Source: Winogradskyella sp. MH6 (GTDB lineage Bacteria; Bacteroidota; Bacteroidia; Flavobacteriales; Flavobacteriaceae). From it: a DNA stretch of 64,000 nt. Position 1 is the first letter of the stretch. Each line of letters begins with the position of its first letter. The stretch is from assembly GCF_022810765.1 (NCBI RefSeq), contig NZ_CP094494.1, positions 2,294,001-2,358,000 of the forward strand. The letters run 5' to 3'. Both the position numbers and the translations under genes were made by a program. The notes under the pieces are model-generated. The model had not been told where the DNA came from, did no database searches, and was given only the letters and a program-made list of their open reading frames with translations. Shown piece after piece: positions 26,433 to 34,987 of this stretch.

Positions 26433-27026
26433 ATGAACTTTATAATTAAACCGTCGGTATTTTACATTACAACGCTATTTGTTGGTCTGTTTTCCTTTCA
26501 AGTAGCAACCTCTCAAACATTTAAGTTAAATAATAGCTCTTCTGAATTAGAGGTGCAGGGAACTTCTTCTTTACATGATTGGGAGATAACTGCAGAAGAA
26601 CAATCAGGAGATGCAGAAATTGAGAACACAGAAGATTTTGCAATTAAAACTCTTAGTTTCTCTGTTAAAGCTGAGAGTCTTAAAAGTGGTAAGTCTGGAA
26701 TGGATAAAAACACTTATAAGGCACTTAATACAGACAAGCACAAAACAATAGATTTCAATCTCTCATCTGTAAGCCAAATGGAAAAAATTTCAGAAAATCA
26801 TTTTAAAGCTACAGTAAAAGGGGATTTGACAATATCAGGAGTCAAAAAATCTATTTCGCTCACACTGAATATAAAATTAGAAGGGGCTAAGTTATTAATA
26901 GAGGGAGAAAAATCTCTAAAAATGACAGACTACGGTGTTAAACCACCAAAGGCACTACTAGGAACAATAAAAACAGGAGATGCTATAAAAATAGTTTTTA
27001 AATCTGTTTTCGATAAAAAATCATAA
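26433..27026 (+). CDS. YceI family exported protein
   Basis: A 197-residue YceI-like lipid-binding beta-barrel with a signal peptide (about 1-28, ending VATSQ). The family pattern is clear: GTSSLHDWEITAEE (S-x-H-W-like), SLKSGKSGMDKNTYKALNTDKHKTIDFNL, and the final GTIKTGDAIKIVFKSVF. I choose the ATG at 26433, since the longer frame begins at a TTG (26406) that adds a charged stretch before the signal. It leads a YceI-porin-YceI operon (28 bases to the porin) and probably carries isoprenoid or amphiphilic ligands in the periplasm. Confidence 0.88.
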   Translation: MNFIIKPSVFYITTLFVGLFSFQVATSQTFKLNNSSSELEVQGTSSLHDWEITAEEQSGDAEIENTEDFAIKTLSFSVKAESLKSGKSGMDKNTYKALNTDKHKTIDFNLSSVSQMEKISENHFKATVKGDLTISGVKKSISLTLNIKLEGAKLLIEGEKSLKMTDYGVKPPKALLGTIKTGDAIKIVFKSVFDKKS

Positions 27027-27054
27027 TAATAATTAACTAAAAAAATAGTAAACC

Positions 27055-28392
27055 ATGAAATCAATTTTAAAAATTACAAGTTTTATTCTTGTATTCACGC
27101 TTGCAAGTTCTCTATACGCGCAAGATAAAAGTAAAAGAGACTTAGATAATTACAGACAACCAGACAAAAGAGGTATTAACGTTTTTGAAGCGCCAAAAGA
27201 TACCGTTTCTACTTTTGAGAATATAAAAGTAAGAATAGGAGGGTCGTCAACATTGCAATTCCAAGCTTTAGACCATGAAAATGGGGTAGACCAAGCTTTA
27301 ATTGATGGAGGAACAGTACAACCTTTACAAGAAATAGGAAGTAACTTTAATTTGGCCACTGCAAACCTTGATTTGGATGTAGCTTTAGCAAAAGGTGTGA
27401 GAATGCATTTGAGAACCTATCTGTCTTCTCGTCATCACCCAGAACCTTATGTAAAAGGTGGATATTTCCAAATAGACAATTTAGATTTCATTTCTCCGGG
27501 CTTATTGGAAAATGTTATGAAATATACTACTATTAAAGTAGGGCATATGGAAAACAACTATGGTGACGCACACTTTAGAAGAACTGATAACGCGCAAGCT
27601 ATTTACAACCCGTTTGTAGGAAACTTAATCATGGATTCGTTTACCACTGAAGTAGGAGCTGAGATTTACTATCAACGTAACGGTTTTCTTGGTATGATAG
27701 GTTTTTCTAATGGAAAGTTAAACCAAGATGTTGAAATAAACAATGGTAGCAATACTGGTGGTGCAGCTTTTATAGCTAAATTAGGTTATGACAAACAAAT
27801 AAATGATGATTTACGTTTTAGATTAACAGGTTCTCTGTACAACACAGGATATGCACCTAGCGTTTATTTATATACTGCTGATAGAGCAGGATCTAGATAT
27901 TACTCAGTTATGACAACCCCAACTTATTATGACTGGAGAACACAATCGATGCAAAATACAACAGCTACTAATACATTTAGAACAGGACGTTTTGACCCAG
28001 GGTTTAGCAATAGAATTACTGCTATAATGTTTAATCCATTTGTTAAGTATGGTGGTTTAGAATTCTTCGGAACTTTAGAATTTGCTAATGGTGGAGCTTC
28101 TTCTGAAGCCGATGACCGTAGTACAACTCAGTTAGCAGGTGAAGTAATCTATCGTTTTGGTAGTGCTGAAAACTTCTACATAGGTGGTCGTTACAATACT
28201 GTTAGTTCAGAACAATCATTTGGTGATGTTGATATTGATAGAGTACAACTATCTGCTGGTTATTTCTTAACAAAGAACATATTAGCTAAAGTTGAGTATG
28301 TATCTCAAAGTTATGATGGCTATGCTGAAGATAACGTTCTTTATGATGGTAAATTCAATGGCTTAATGGTTGAAGCTGTGATAAGTTTCTAA
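27055..28392 (+). CDS. Outer-membrane porin-like beta-barrel protein
   Basis: A 445-residue protein with a signal peptide (about 1-22, ending LYAQ), alternating hydrophobic/polar strands rich in aromatic and glycine residues throughout, and a C-terminal phenylalanine (VEAVISF), all typical of outer-membrane barrels. Segments such as VRMHLRTYLSSRHHPEPYVKGGYF and IKVGHMENNYGDAHFRRTDNAQ resemble the porin-like family seen in Bacteroidetes. The substrate is unknown. Flanked by two YceI-like genes in the same direction and ended by a terminator between it and the second. Confidence 0.82.
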   Translation: MKSILKITSFILVFTLASSLYAQDKSKRDLDNYRQPDKRGINVFEAPKDTVSTFENIKVRIGGSSTLQFQALDHENGVDQALIDGGTVQPLQEIGSNFNLATANLDLDVALAKGVRMHLRTYLSSRHHPEPYVKGGYFQIDNLDFISPGLLENVMKYTTIKVGHMENNYGDAHFRRTDNAQAIYNPFVGNLIMDSFTTEVGAEIYYQRNGFLGMIGFSNGKLNQDVEINNGSNTGGAAFIAKLGYDKQINDDLRFRLTGSLYNTGYAPSVYLYTADRAGSRYYSVMTTPTYYDWRTQSMQNTTATNTFRTGRFDPGFSNRITAIMFNPFVKYGGLEFFGTLEFANGGASSEADDRSTTQLAGEVIYRFGSAENFYIGGRYNTVSSEQSFGDVDIDRVQLSAGYFLTKNILAKVEYVSQSYDGYAEDNVLYDGKFNGLMVEAVISF

Positions 28393-28407
28393 AAATAATT
28401 AACTTTA

Positions 28408-28445
28408 GGCCTTTAGCTTGTAAAAGCTAAAGGCCTTATTTTTTT
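28408..28445 (+). terminator. Terminator or attenuator between porin and second YceI-like gene
   Basis: GGCCTTTAGCTT (28408-28419) pairs perfectly with AAGCTAAAGGCC (28424-28435) and is followed by a T-rich tract. The next gene begins only a few bases later (28450), so read-through would be needed for operon expression. Confidence 0.88.
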
Positions 28446-28449
28446 AAAG

Positions 28450-29046
28450 ATGATTAGAACAATTTCAATAGTCGTTTTATTTTTTTTAAGCTCAACATTT
28501 AGTGTATTTATTGATAGTGATGCGGAAGTTAAAGAGACTACTATAAATTTTTCTTCTGATAGTTATTTAAAAATCAATGGTAAAACAAATGTAAGTACCT
28601 TTGGTTGTGCATTTAATATTAATGCATTTTCAGATGCAATAAAGGTAAACTTTAAAGAGTATGATAGCTCAATTAAGTTTAGTAATGCAACATTGAGCCT
28701 TTCTAATATAGAGTTTGATTGTGGAGGTAAAGCTATAAACAAAGACTTTAATAAGTTACTTAATACAGAAGAACACCCAAAAATTGTTTTGAATCTAAAA
28801 GAGATTTCAAAGATAGAAGAAGATCTAGATTCTATAACAGCAACTGTAGAAATTATAATTTGTAAAATCTCTAAAACCTATAAAGTTCCTGTTTCTGTAG
28901 ACAGTGAAAATGGATTGTATGTAAGAGGATTGTTGCCTATAAACATTAATGATTTTAAACTAAAAGCCCCAACAAAAATGCTGGGAATAGTTAAAGTTTC
29001 CCCTCAGATAGAAATAGATTTTTCTCTTGAAATCTTAAAATCTTAA
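28450..29046 (+). CDS. YceI-like exported protein (second in the cluster)
   Basis: A 198-residue protein with a hydrophobic signal (about 1-18) and YceI-like strand pattern: LKINGKTNVSTFGCAFN, NKDFNKLLNTEEHPKIVLNL (compare the TYKALNTDKHKTIDFNL motif of the first YceI), and the ending KLKAPTKMLGIVKVSPQIEIDF. Two cysteines (about 55 and 92) are unusual for the family. It starts 5 bases after the porin terminator and is convergent with the head-GIN gene, leaving only 6 bases between stops. Related to the gene at 26433 but strongly diverged. Confidence 0.78.
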   Translation: MIRTISIVVLFFLSSTFSVFIDSDAEVKETTINFSSDSYLKINGKTNVSTFGCAFNINAFSDAIKVNFKEYDSSIKFSNATLSLSNIEFDCGGKAINKDFNKLLNTEEHPKIVLNLKEISKIEEDLDSITATVEIIICKISKTYKVPVSVDSENGLYVRGLLPININDFKLKAPTKMLGIVKVSPQIEIDFSLEILKS

Positions 29047-29052
29047 GAACTA

Positions 29053-29883
29053 CTATTTTTCTTTCTTTTGAAGTTTTGAAGTGCCTTCAAATTTTATGAT
29101 GGTTATTGCAGGACTACCATATAAATAAGTCTCGCTATCTCCTGAAGATGCTAGTGTTATGGTTTTGTTTGCTGCAACGGTTAAGTCGCTATTGTCTTCT
29201 AAATTGGCATCAATATCGTTAACATCGTATTTACTTCCGTTAAAGTTAGAAGAATTGATTAACCTAATGGTTGCATTATTGGCAGACCCTTCTATTGATA
29301 TATCTGCACGTTGATATAAATCAAAATGAGATGTTTTGGTGTTTACTAAAGCATCAAGCTTACTATTATCACTAAGTTCCATTTTAGTGGAATCTGCTGT
29401 AAGGTTTAACCTTGTTTTAGATTTACCTGAACTTTTATAGGTGAAATTATTAGCTTTTATATTTAGATAAGCTCTAGAGTTATCACTGGTTATTAAACTG
29501 GCATCACCTAGTTCCATTGAGGTTAGCGATCTAATTTCTCCATCACCTTTTATTTCTATATTTTGAAGAGCATCTCCGTAGTTTACGGTAATATTAAGTT
29601 GCTTTTTCGATGTAATTCGCATGGTCTCAGCAAATGATAAAACTCCATCAACAACATCAAACTGAATAACATCATGTAGATTATCATCTGTTTCTACGTT
29701 TACTGATGGTTTACTATTGTATACAATTTCAATAGAAAAATCACCATTAACAACAATCGTATGAAAGTCGTCAATGTAGGTTTGTTTTATGGTAACATTT
29801 CTGTCACCTTTAATTTTTTCTTGGGCATTAATAATAGGTGTTGACACCATTATTATAACCAGAATGAGTAAAAATTTTTTCAT
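29053..29883 (-). CDS. Head-GIN domain (DUF2807) exported protein
   Basis: A 276-residue protein with a signal peptide (about 1-20, ending INAQ) and a right-handed beta-helix-like auto-transporter-adhesin head-GIN domain. Its core pattern is seen in YIDDFHTIVVNGDFSIEIVYN, VETDDNLHDVIQFDVVDGVLSF and the repeated short strands with S, N and D turns (SDNSKLDALV, NSSNFNGSKYDVNDIDANLED). Function in Bacteroidetes unproven; often near PspC and PadR genes, as here. No clear promoter in the 184 bases upstream. Confidence 0.83.
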   Translation of the reverse strand: MKKFLLILVIIMVSTPIINAQEKIKGDRNVTIKQTYIDDFHTIVVNGDFSIEIVYNSKPSVNVETDDNLHDVIQFDVVDGVLSFAETMRITSKKQLNITVNYGDALQNIEIKGDGEIRSLTSMELGDASLITSDNSRAYLNIKANNFTYKSSGKSKTRLNLTADSTKMELSDNSKLDALVNTKTSHFDLYQRADISIEGSANNATIRLINSSNFNGSKYDVNDIDANLEDNSDLTVAANKTITLASSGDSETYLYGSPAITIIKFEGTSKLQKKEK

Positions 29884-30067
29884 CTATAATCTTTGTTTCG
29901 CTAATAATATGACACATTTCAAAAATAATGTCACTTTACGGGCTATTAAACAAAGATATACAAAAACCGTCCCAAACTCTATAAAGAATTTAAAACGGTT
30001 TGTAATTGTTTGGTTATAAGGTTTTTTGAGATTTTAAAACAAATAGATTGTTAGTGTGTAAACACTA

Positions 30068-30796
30068 TTAATTTGTTCTAACACTTCCGGCAGAACTATC
30101 TGATTTTTCAACTTTTTCTGGGTTACCAGAGTACCTAATATCTCCACCACTGGTTGCTCTAGCGGTAAGTTCTTTTGAAGTGTTTACCGAAATATCAGCT
30201 CCACTAGTGGCTTTTACTTTAGATGTTTCAGCTTTAAGGTCAGAGGCTTTAATATCACTTCCGCTTGTTGCTTCGGCAATTAGCAATGTTGTAGAACCGC
30301 TAAGTCTAATATCGCTACCACTTGTAGAATGACAATTTAGGGTTTCTGTTTTTACATCTAAGGTTATATCTGCTCCACTGGTACAGTTAAGCTCTAAATC
30401 GTTAGCTGTAATTGTGTTTGTAGAATACACAGTGCTACCGCTTGTAGCTTTAATTGCAGAAATATCGGCAACGTTAAGATTGATTTTTTTTGATGCTGCT
30501 CTTCTGATATTTTTGGTTGTGTAAATGCGAAGCGTGCCATTTTCAACTTCCGTCATTATTAAGTCGTGAAGGTTTTCGTCGGCTTCTAAACTTAAAGAAA
30601 CGTCATTACTTTGTGTAATGTATAAGTCTAGGCCTTGGCTCACTTTAATGGATTCAAAGTCATTGGAAATGGAACGTTCTTGAGAAACAACGTGTCTATT
30701 TCCATCTACTCCTGGTCCTAAATTCATTGAAAAATTACAGGACAGCATTACAATACTTAAAATACTGGTAACTACTATTCTTACTAATGTGCTCAT
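30068..30796 (-). CDS. Head-GIN domain (DUF2807) lipoprotein
   Basis: A 242-residue lipoprotein (lipobox VMLSC, Cys about 20) with ISNDFESIKVSQGLDLYITQS and EADENLHDLIMTEVENGTLRIYT as the head-GIN start. From about 130 on there is a series of near-repeats of the turn TSGxDI (TSGADI, TSGSDI, TSGSDI, TSGADI, TSGGDI), each marking one rung of a beta-helix. Its start lies 40 bases downstream of the NTF2-like gene stop, so they are probably co-transcribed from the promoter near 31405. Confidence 0.85.
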   Translation of the reverse strand: MSTLVRIVVTSILSIVMLSCNFSMNLGPGVDGNRHVVSQERSISNDFESIKVSQGLDLYITQSNDVSLSLEADENLHDLIMTEVENGTLRIYTTKNIRRAASKKINLNVADISAIKATSGSTVYSTNTITANDLELNCTSGADITLDVKTETLNCHSTSGSDIRLSGSTTLLIAEATSGSDIKASDLKAETSKVKATSGADISVNTSKELTARATSGGDIRYSGNPEKVEKSDSSAGSVRTN

Positions 30797-30836
30797 GATT
30801 TTTTGATTTTATTTTGATTGATGATTTGTTGAAAAT

Positions 30837-31379
30837 TTAATTTTCAGATTTTTCTTTTGATGTATGATTATAGCTTAAAACACGCTTTAGTTTCCATTCA
30901 TTCTCCTCAATAATCCATAAATGTGAAAACAAAGCATAGTTGTCTGTTTTTTTATAAGTCATGCTTTTATCGGTAGAAAAGAAGTGTTTTCCAATTTGTA
31001 GTGCTCCGTATAGCTCACCGTTGTTGTACATAGGAAAAACTTCTAAGCTCTCCTCAACTAGAAACCGATAGACCTTTTCTGTGTTATTATCACCACAGAT
31101 CCCATTTTTCATGATTGAAACAAATTCTTCTTTTGAATTTGTAACACCAGCTTTGTCGTGATAAAATTCTAAGTCATCACATATTATTTTTTCACTCTTT
31201 TCGATTTCACATTTATTAAATCCTAATTCGAATAAAACACTATCTTTTTCTTTAAGCGTTTTATAAAGTTCAGAGTTATGATCTACTTGTGCTGTGGCAA
31301 TACCAGAAACCAAAAGGAATCCGAGACTGCTCAGCAAAAGAGATTTGATTGATTGATTTAATTTTGATTGGTTGTTCAT
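30837..31379 (-). CDS. NTF2-like (DUF4440/SnoaL-type) exported protein
   Basis: A 180-residue protein with a signal peptide (about 1-30, ending GIATAQ). The rest has the cone-shaped NTF2-like pattern: LYKTLKEKDSVLFELGFNKC, EKIICDDLEFYHDKAGVTNSKEEFVSIM and SHLWIIEENEWKLKRVLSYNH. The fold in such proteins binds small hydrophobic molecules or has lost catalysis; no active site is evident. Two cysteines (about 55 and 67) could form a disulfide. It begins downstream of the dyad at 31440-31453, which I think controls it. Confidence 0.78.
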   Translation of the reverse strand: MNNQSKLNQSIKSLLLSSLGFLLVSGIATAQVDHNSELYKTLKEKDSVLFELGFNKCEIEKSEKIICDDLEFYHDKAGVTNSKEEFVSIMKNGICGDNNTEKVYRFLVEESLEVFPMYNNGELYGALQIGKHFFSTDKSMTYKKTDNYALFSHLWIIEENEWKLKRVLSYNHTSKEKSEN

Positions 31380-31401
31380 TTTTTGATTGATGATTACAGA
31401 A

Positions 31402-31453
31402 CAAATGTCTGTGTTATTTTGATTGATTTAAACTTAATATGACCGAACTGTCA
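31402..31453 (-). promoter_or_regulatory. Putative promoter with dyad operator upstream of the NTF2-like gene
   Basis: On the minus strand, TGACAGTTCGGTCA (31440-31453) is a dyad. GACATTTG (31402-31409), a one-mismatch TAnnTTTG element, lies 30 bases further downstream, and the ATG 23 bases after that. The same layout, with a compensated base change, precedes the DUF2141 gene at 43561-43612. ACAGTTCGG also fits the LytTR half-site pattern. Regulator unknown. Confidence 0.5.
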
Positions 31454-31464
31454 TTTTCTTAGTA

Positions 31465-33243
31465 TCAGTTGTTATTGACTTCAAGGTCAACACCATCTTC
31501 ATCTATTTTCTGACTAATTATTGACTTCTCTTGTTTAGACGACGATATTTCTTCAGAGGTTACAGCATCTTCAATATCCTCATCTTTGATGCAGTTTAAA
31601 CATTCAGCATCATCTTTTGTTATTTTATAATACTTACCAAATTCTATATCGCTTAAGATATTAGTACCATATCTTGAATAACTATACCTCCAAGATCTTG
31701 AGAAACTCTTATCAGTAAATAGAATTGTACCTTCTGGTAAATAGATAATAACTCTTACTTCTTGTTCGCTAAACTTATTCTCTATGTCAGTTTTTAGATA
31801 TTTGTCTAAAACAAGTCTATTACCATCTAATCTATAGCCATAGTCAATATTTTCGGCACGTTTTTTAGCTCTGTTGTAATCGCTTCCTGTGGCTTCTTTT
31901 TCAATAGTCATTGAAGCTACAGAATCTGTGGTTGATTTTACGATATATCTTACATTAGATGAGACTAAGCTCTGTCCTTCATTATTTTCAATGATATTAA
32001 ACTCGTTGTTGTGGCGGTAACGATAGCTGCTGTATTCGTCAAATTCGGAATTATTTAAACTTATAGTGTCACCAGATTTTATGGTTAATTCGTTTTTAGA
32101 AACAACTTTAGCGTCAAAGGCATGCTCTGTTGCTTGCTTTACTCCTGTAATCACAAGGCCTATGATTGCCATTAGCCATATACCAAGTAGAGAAAACTTA
32201 GCCACATTTCCGATAGACTTTAAATTGTTTACCAAAATCTTTAATCCTAAATAAAAGACAAAGAAGAACGGTATACCAATGGCAAAAAATAATAGCATAG
32301 ACATAAGCCACATAGGAATGTTAGCTGCGTTTGCTACATACAATAAATCTAAGCCTGGAAAATGTATAGCATCAGTAATTCCTACAGTAAATAAAGCTAC
32401 TATTAATGTGATTAATGCTCCTATACCTGTAACGATTAGAATAATGCCAATGAACTTTGCCATGATTTTTAAGAAAAACATTACAATGCTTCCGATAGAA
32501 TCAAAAAAGGTTTGCGAACTCGATTTTAACCGATTGCCTTGCTTCTGAAAATCGACACTTTTTACAGTTTCTGAAATATTATCGGTAAGATCGTCTAATC
32601 CTTCCTTTAATTTTTCGCCATGTTTTTTAAAATCAACATTTTTTACAGTTTCTGAGACCGAATCAATGCTGTCTTTAATTTTTTTTTCAATGTTACTGAT
32701 GTTCACAGGGTCACCAGTCATCATGAGCTTTTCGGCTGTAGTCCTAGCTTCTGGGACTAATGCCCAAAAGATAAGATAGATGAATATGAATGTACCACCA
32801 GAACCTATGGCTAGTAACAACCATATGAGTCGCATCCAGATAGACTCTATACCAAAGTAGTGTCCTAAACCTGCTGCAACACCACCAATGTATGAGTTAT
32901 CTGTATCTCTAAATAGTTTTTTGGTAGGACCAGAGTTGTAAGATTTTTTTTGTTGAGGTTCGTCTTCAAAGATTTCGTCGTCTACCAAATAATCTTCTGG
33001 TTGTCCCATTATGGTAATAACTTCGTCTACGAGTTTAATACCTACAACTTGCTTTTCATTTTGTATACGCTCTGCGAAAAGCTCAGCGATACGAGCCTCG
33101 ATATCAGCGATAATTTCAGAACGACCTTGAGAGTCTGTAAATGAACGTTTTATAGCCTCAAGATAGCGCGATAACTTAAGATATGCATCTTCGTCTATGT
33201 GGAAGAATATACCTGCTAAATTTATATTGACTGTTTTATTCAT
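31465..33243 (-). CDS. PspC domain membrane protein, large flavobacterial form
   Basis: A 592-residue membrane protein. Residues 1-60 form an alpha/beta domain (NINLAGIFFHIDEDAYLKL). The PspC domain is at about 105-165 (KLFRDTDNSYIGGVAAGLGHYFGIESIWMRLIW). Next come two related amphipathic segments (SVSETVKNVDFKKHG and NISETVKSVDFQKQG), four membrane helices at about 255-385 and a soluble C-terminal region with a CLNC pair near 548. PspC proteins sense or buffer membrane stress. The start overlaps the padR stop by 4 bases: PadR is presumably its repressor. Confidence 0.88.
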   Translation of the reverse strand: MNKTVNINLAGIFFHIDEDAYLKLSRYLEAIKRSFTDSQGRSEIIADIEARIAELFAERIQNEKQVVGIKLVDEVITIMGQPEDYLVDDEIFEDEPQQKKSYNSGPTKKLFRDTDNSYIGGVAAGLGHYFGIESIWMRLIWLLLAIGSGGTFIFIYLIFWALVPEARTTAEKLMMTGDPVNISNIEKKIKDSIDSVSETVKNVDFKKHGEKLKEGLDDLTDNISETVKSVDFQKQGNRLKSSSQTFFDSIGSIVMFFLKIMAKFIGIILIVTGIGALITLIVALFTVGITDAIHFPGLDLLYVANAANIPMWLMSMLLFFAIGIPFFFVFYLGLKILVNNLKSIGNVAKFSLLGIWLMAIIGLVITGVKQATEHAFDAKVVSKNELTIKSGDTISLNNSEFDEYSSYRYRHNNEFNIIENNEGQSLVSSNVRYIVKSTTDSVASMTIEKEATGSDYNRAKKRAENIDYGYRLDGNRLVLDKYLKTDIENKFSEQEVRVIIYLPEGTILFTDKSFSRSWRYSYSRYGTNILSDIEFGKYYKITKDDAECLNCIKDEDIEDAVTSEEISSSKQEKSIISQKIDEDGVDLEVNNN

Positions 33244-33581
33244 TTTTTTGTTGTTTTTGTACTGGTTACTAGGTTTACTGCATTTTGTAATTCACTCCAA
33301 GTCGTGTTTAATTCGTTCAGAAACAACTTGCCTGTTTCTGTAAGACCATAATATTTTCTTGGTGGTCCAGATGTGGATTCTTCCCAACGATAGTTAAGCA
33401 ATCCAGCATTTTTCAATCTTGTTAATAGTGGATATATAGTTCCTTCTACAACAAGCATTTTTGCGTCTTTTAGTGTTGCCAGAATCTCTGCAACGTAGGC
33501 ATCTTCATCTTTTAAGATGGATAAGATGCAATACTCTAGAACACCTTTACGCATTTGTGCTTTTGTGTTTTCTATCTTCAT
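33240..33581 (-). CDS. PadR family transcriptional regulator
   Basis: A 113-residue winged-helix protein: KGVLEYCILSILKDEDAYVAEILATLKDAKMLVVEGTIYPLLTRLKNAGLLNYRWEESTSGPPRKYYGLTETG shows the PadR core, including the conserved EGTIYPLLTRL recognition helix and the RKYY wing. The C-terminal dimerisation helix is short. Translationally coupled to the PspC gene (ATGA overlap). This pair is a standard unit in flavobacteria, where PadR likely controls its own operon. A 12-codon reading frame ends on its start codon. Confidence 0.92.
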   Translation of the reverse strand: MKIENTKAQMRKGVLEYCILSILKDEDAYVAEILATLKDAKMLVVEGTIYPLLTRLKNAGLLNYRWEESTSGPPRKYYGLTETGKLFLNELNTTWSELQNAVNLVTSTKTTKK

Positions 33582-33616
33582 GTGATGAGGTTCTTAAATT
33601 TGATTAAACTGTTCAT
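33578..33616 (-). CDS. Possible 12-residue leader peptide coupled to padR
   Basis: Reading from the ATG at 33614-33616, the frame MNSLIKFKNLIT ends in TGA that overlaps the padR ATG (ACATGAAG). The motif CAATCAAAAAATG before it also precedes the ATG of the NTF2-like gene at 31379. It may serve as a translational coupler, or be chance in AT-rich DNA. Confidence 0.25.
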   Translation of the reverse strand: MNSLIKFKNLIT

Positions 33617-33641
33617 TTTTTGATTGATTATTGATGATGAT

Positions 33642-34088
33642 TTATTTTAAAAAATTGATAGTCAAAGGGTATTTGTATTCCAAACCATCTCTGGCTGATA
33701 AGCTTGCTTTAACGATTAAAGCCAATTCAACTATAAAACCTATAATGGCCAAAGCACCAAGTCCACCTCCTATATATAGTAGAGGAGAAGGTTCTCCTAA
33801 ACTGATATGAAAATCATGGAATCCATGAAAATCGATAACATCTAGTCCTCTAAAAAGCTTAAAGATGAAAAACGGAACACTAATAGTACCTATAATTATA
33901 GCGTATAGTAAAACACTAATTTGAAAGTTAATAGCCTGCTTTCCGTGTTTATCTACAAACTCTGATTTATCCTTGTTAGCAGCCCAGAGTACTACTGGCC
34001 CAATAAAGTTTCCAAACGGAATTATAAATCTTGAAAAGGTTGAAAGATGTATAAATGTGGCTAAATTTTTATGATGATTGTCTACCAT
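33642..34088 (-). CDS. DUF4870 domain membrane protein
   Basis: A 148-residue protein with three to four membrane helices. HLSTFSRFIIPFGNFIGPVVLWAANKDKSEFVDKHGKQAINFQIS is the DUF4870 signature (hydrophobic start, a K-D-KS-FVD-HGKQAxNF loop). The insert DVIDFHGFHDFHISLGE is rich in His and Phe. Function unknown. It is 60 bases upstream of padR on the same strand and may belong to the same transcript. Confidence 0.85.
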   Translation of the reverse strand: MVDNHHKNLATFIHLSTFSRFIIPFGNFIGPVVLWAANKDKSEFVDKHGKQAINFQISVLLYAIIIGTISVPFFIFKLFRGLDVIDFHGFHDFHISLGEPSPLLYIGGGLGALAIIGFIVELALIVKASLSARDGLEYKYPLTINFLK

Positions 34089-34227
34089 TTTAAAAAGTAT
34101 ATAATAGTTTCTTATACAAATATATGTCTAAAAGAAGGTATTATGTTACGCATAGTACTTAAAATTAACATTTTTTTAACAATAAATGCTAATTTATTTT
34201 TGGCTAATTTTGAAGAAATTAAAGTTT

Positions 34228-34413
34228 ATGGACTATAGAAATCATTATAAGTCAATAGTGTTCTTTCTTTTCTTTCTGTTTATAGTTTTTGTGCCTACAA
34301 ACAAGATAAACATGACAGGAGAATTTGTTAACATGAAGCCTTATATGGTAATGGCTAGTTTAATAATTAGCATATTGTTTTTTCTTCAAGAATTAAAAAA
34401 GAATAAAGAATAG
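34228..34413 (+). CDS. Small membrane protein with two helices, function unknown
   Basis: A 61-residue protein: a short polar start, a helix at about 9-26 (SIVFFLFFLFIVFVP), a loop with GEFVNMKPY, a second helix at about 37-54, and a basic tail KKNKE. I choose the ATG at 34228, because TAATTTTG at 34205-34212 matches the -7 promoter element and an earlier start at 34186 would lie upstream of it. It precedes the DUF4442 gene by 24 bases. Confidence 0.6.
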   Translation: MDYRNHYKSIVFFLFFLFIVFVPTNKINMTGEFVNMKPYMVMASLIISILFFLQELKKNKE

Positions 34414-34437
34414 TAGATCAATTTCACTTATTAAAAT

Positions 34438-34893
34438 ATGAATATATCGCCTTCTAAACTCAATACCTTTTTAATGTTTAAACTACCTGCAGCTTATTTT
34501 ACAGGAGTAAGAACAAAATCTTTAGATGATACCACTTGCGTAGTAACGGTAAAACACCGTTGGATAAATCAAAATCCTTTTAATTCAATGTTTTGGGCTG
34601 TGCAAGGAATGGCTGCTGAGTTAACCACAGGTGCATTAGTAATGACAAAAATTAAAGGAAGTGGTAAGAAGATATCTATGTTAGTGGCTAATAATAATGC
34701 CACGTTTACAAAAAAGGCTACAGGAAGAATTACCTTTACATGTAAGGAAGGTCATAAAATAGACGATGCTATTGCAAAAACTATTGAAACAGGTGAAGGA
34801 CAAACCGTTTGGCTTAGTGCTAATGGAGTTAATTCAGATGGAGTAGAAGTGTCTTCGTTTAATTTTGAGTGGACGCTAAAAGTGAAATCATAG
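34438..34893 (+). CDS. DUF4442 domain protein (hotdog-fold, thioesterase-like)
   Basis: A 151-residue cytosolic protein. The pattern KLPAAYFTGVRTKSLDDTTCVVTVKHRWINQNPFNSMFWAVQGMAAELTTG is the DUF4442 form of the hotdog fold, where N-P-F-x-S-MFW-A aligns with the active-site helix of acyl-CoA thioesterases (an Asp or Glu there would be catalytic; here the helix has AAELTTG). A thioesterase or acyl-binding role is inferred. It is followed by the AIM24-like gene after 94 bases. Confidence 0.83.
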   Translation: MNISPSKLNTFLMFKLPAAYFTGVRTKSLDDTTCVVTVKHRWINQNPFNSMFWAVQGMAAELTTGALVMTKIKGSGKKISMLVANNNATFTKKATGRITFTCKEGHKIDDAIAKTIETGEGQTVWLSANGVNSDGVEVSSFNFEWTLKVKS

Positions 34894-34987
34894 TGTCAAT
34901 GTGAACACAGTGAAACAATCTCATTAAAATGTAACAAAATGTTATTTTAAACAACATATAACTGTCAACCAAAAACAAAAAAACATT

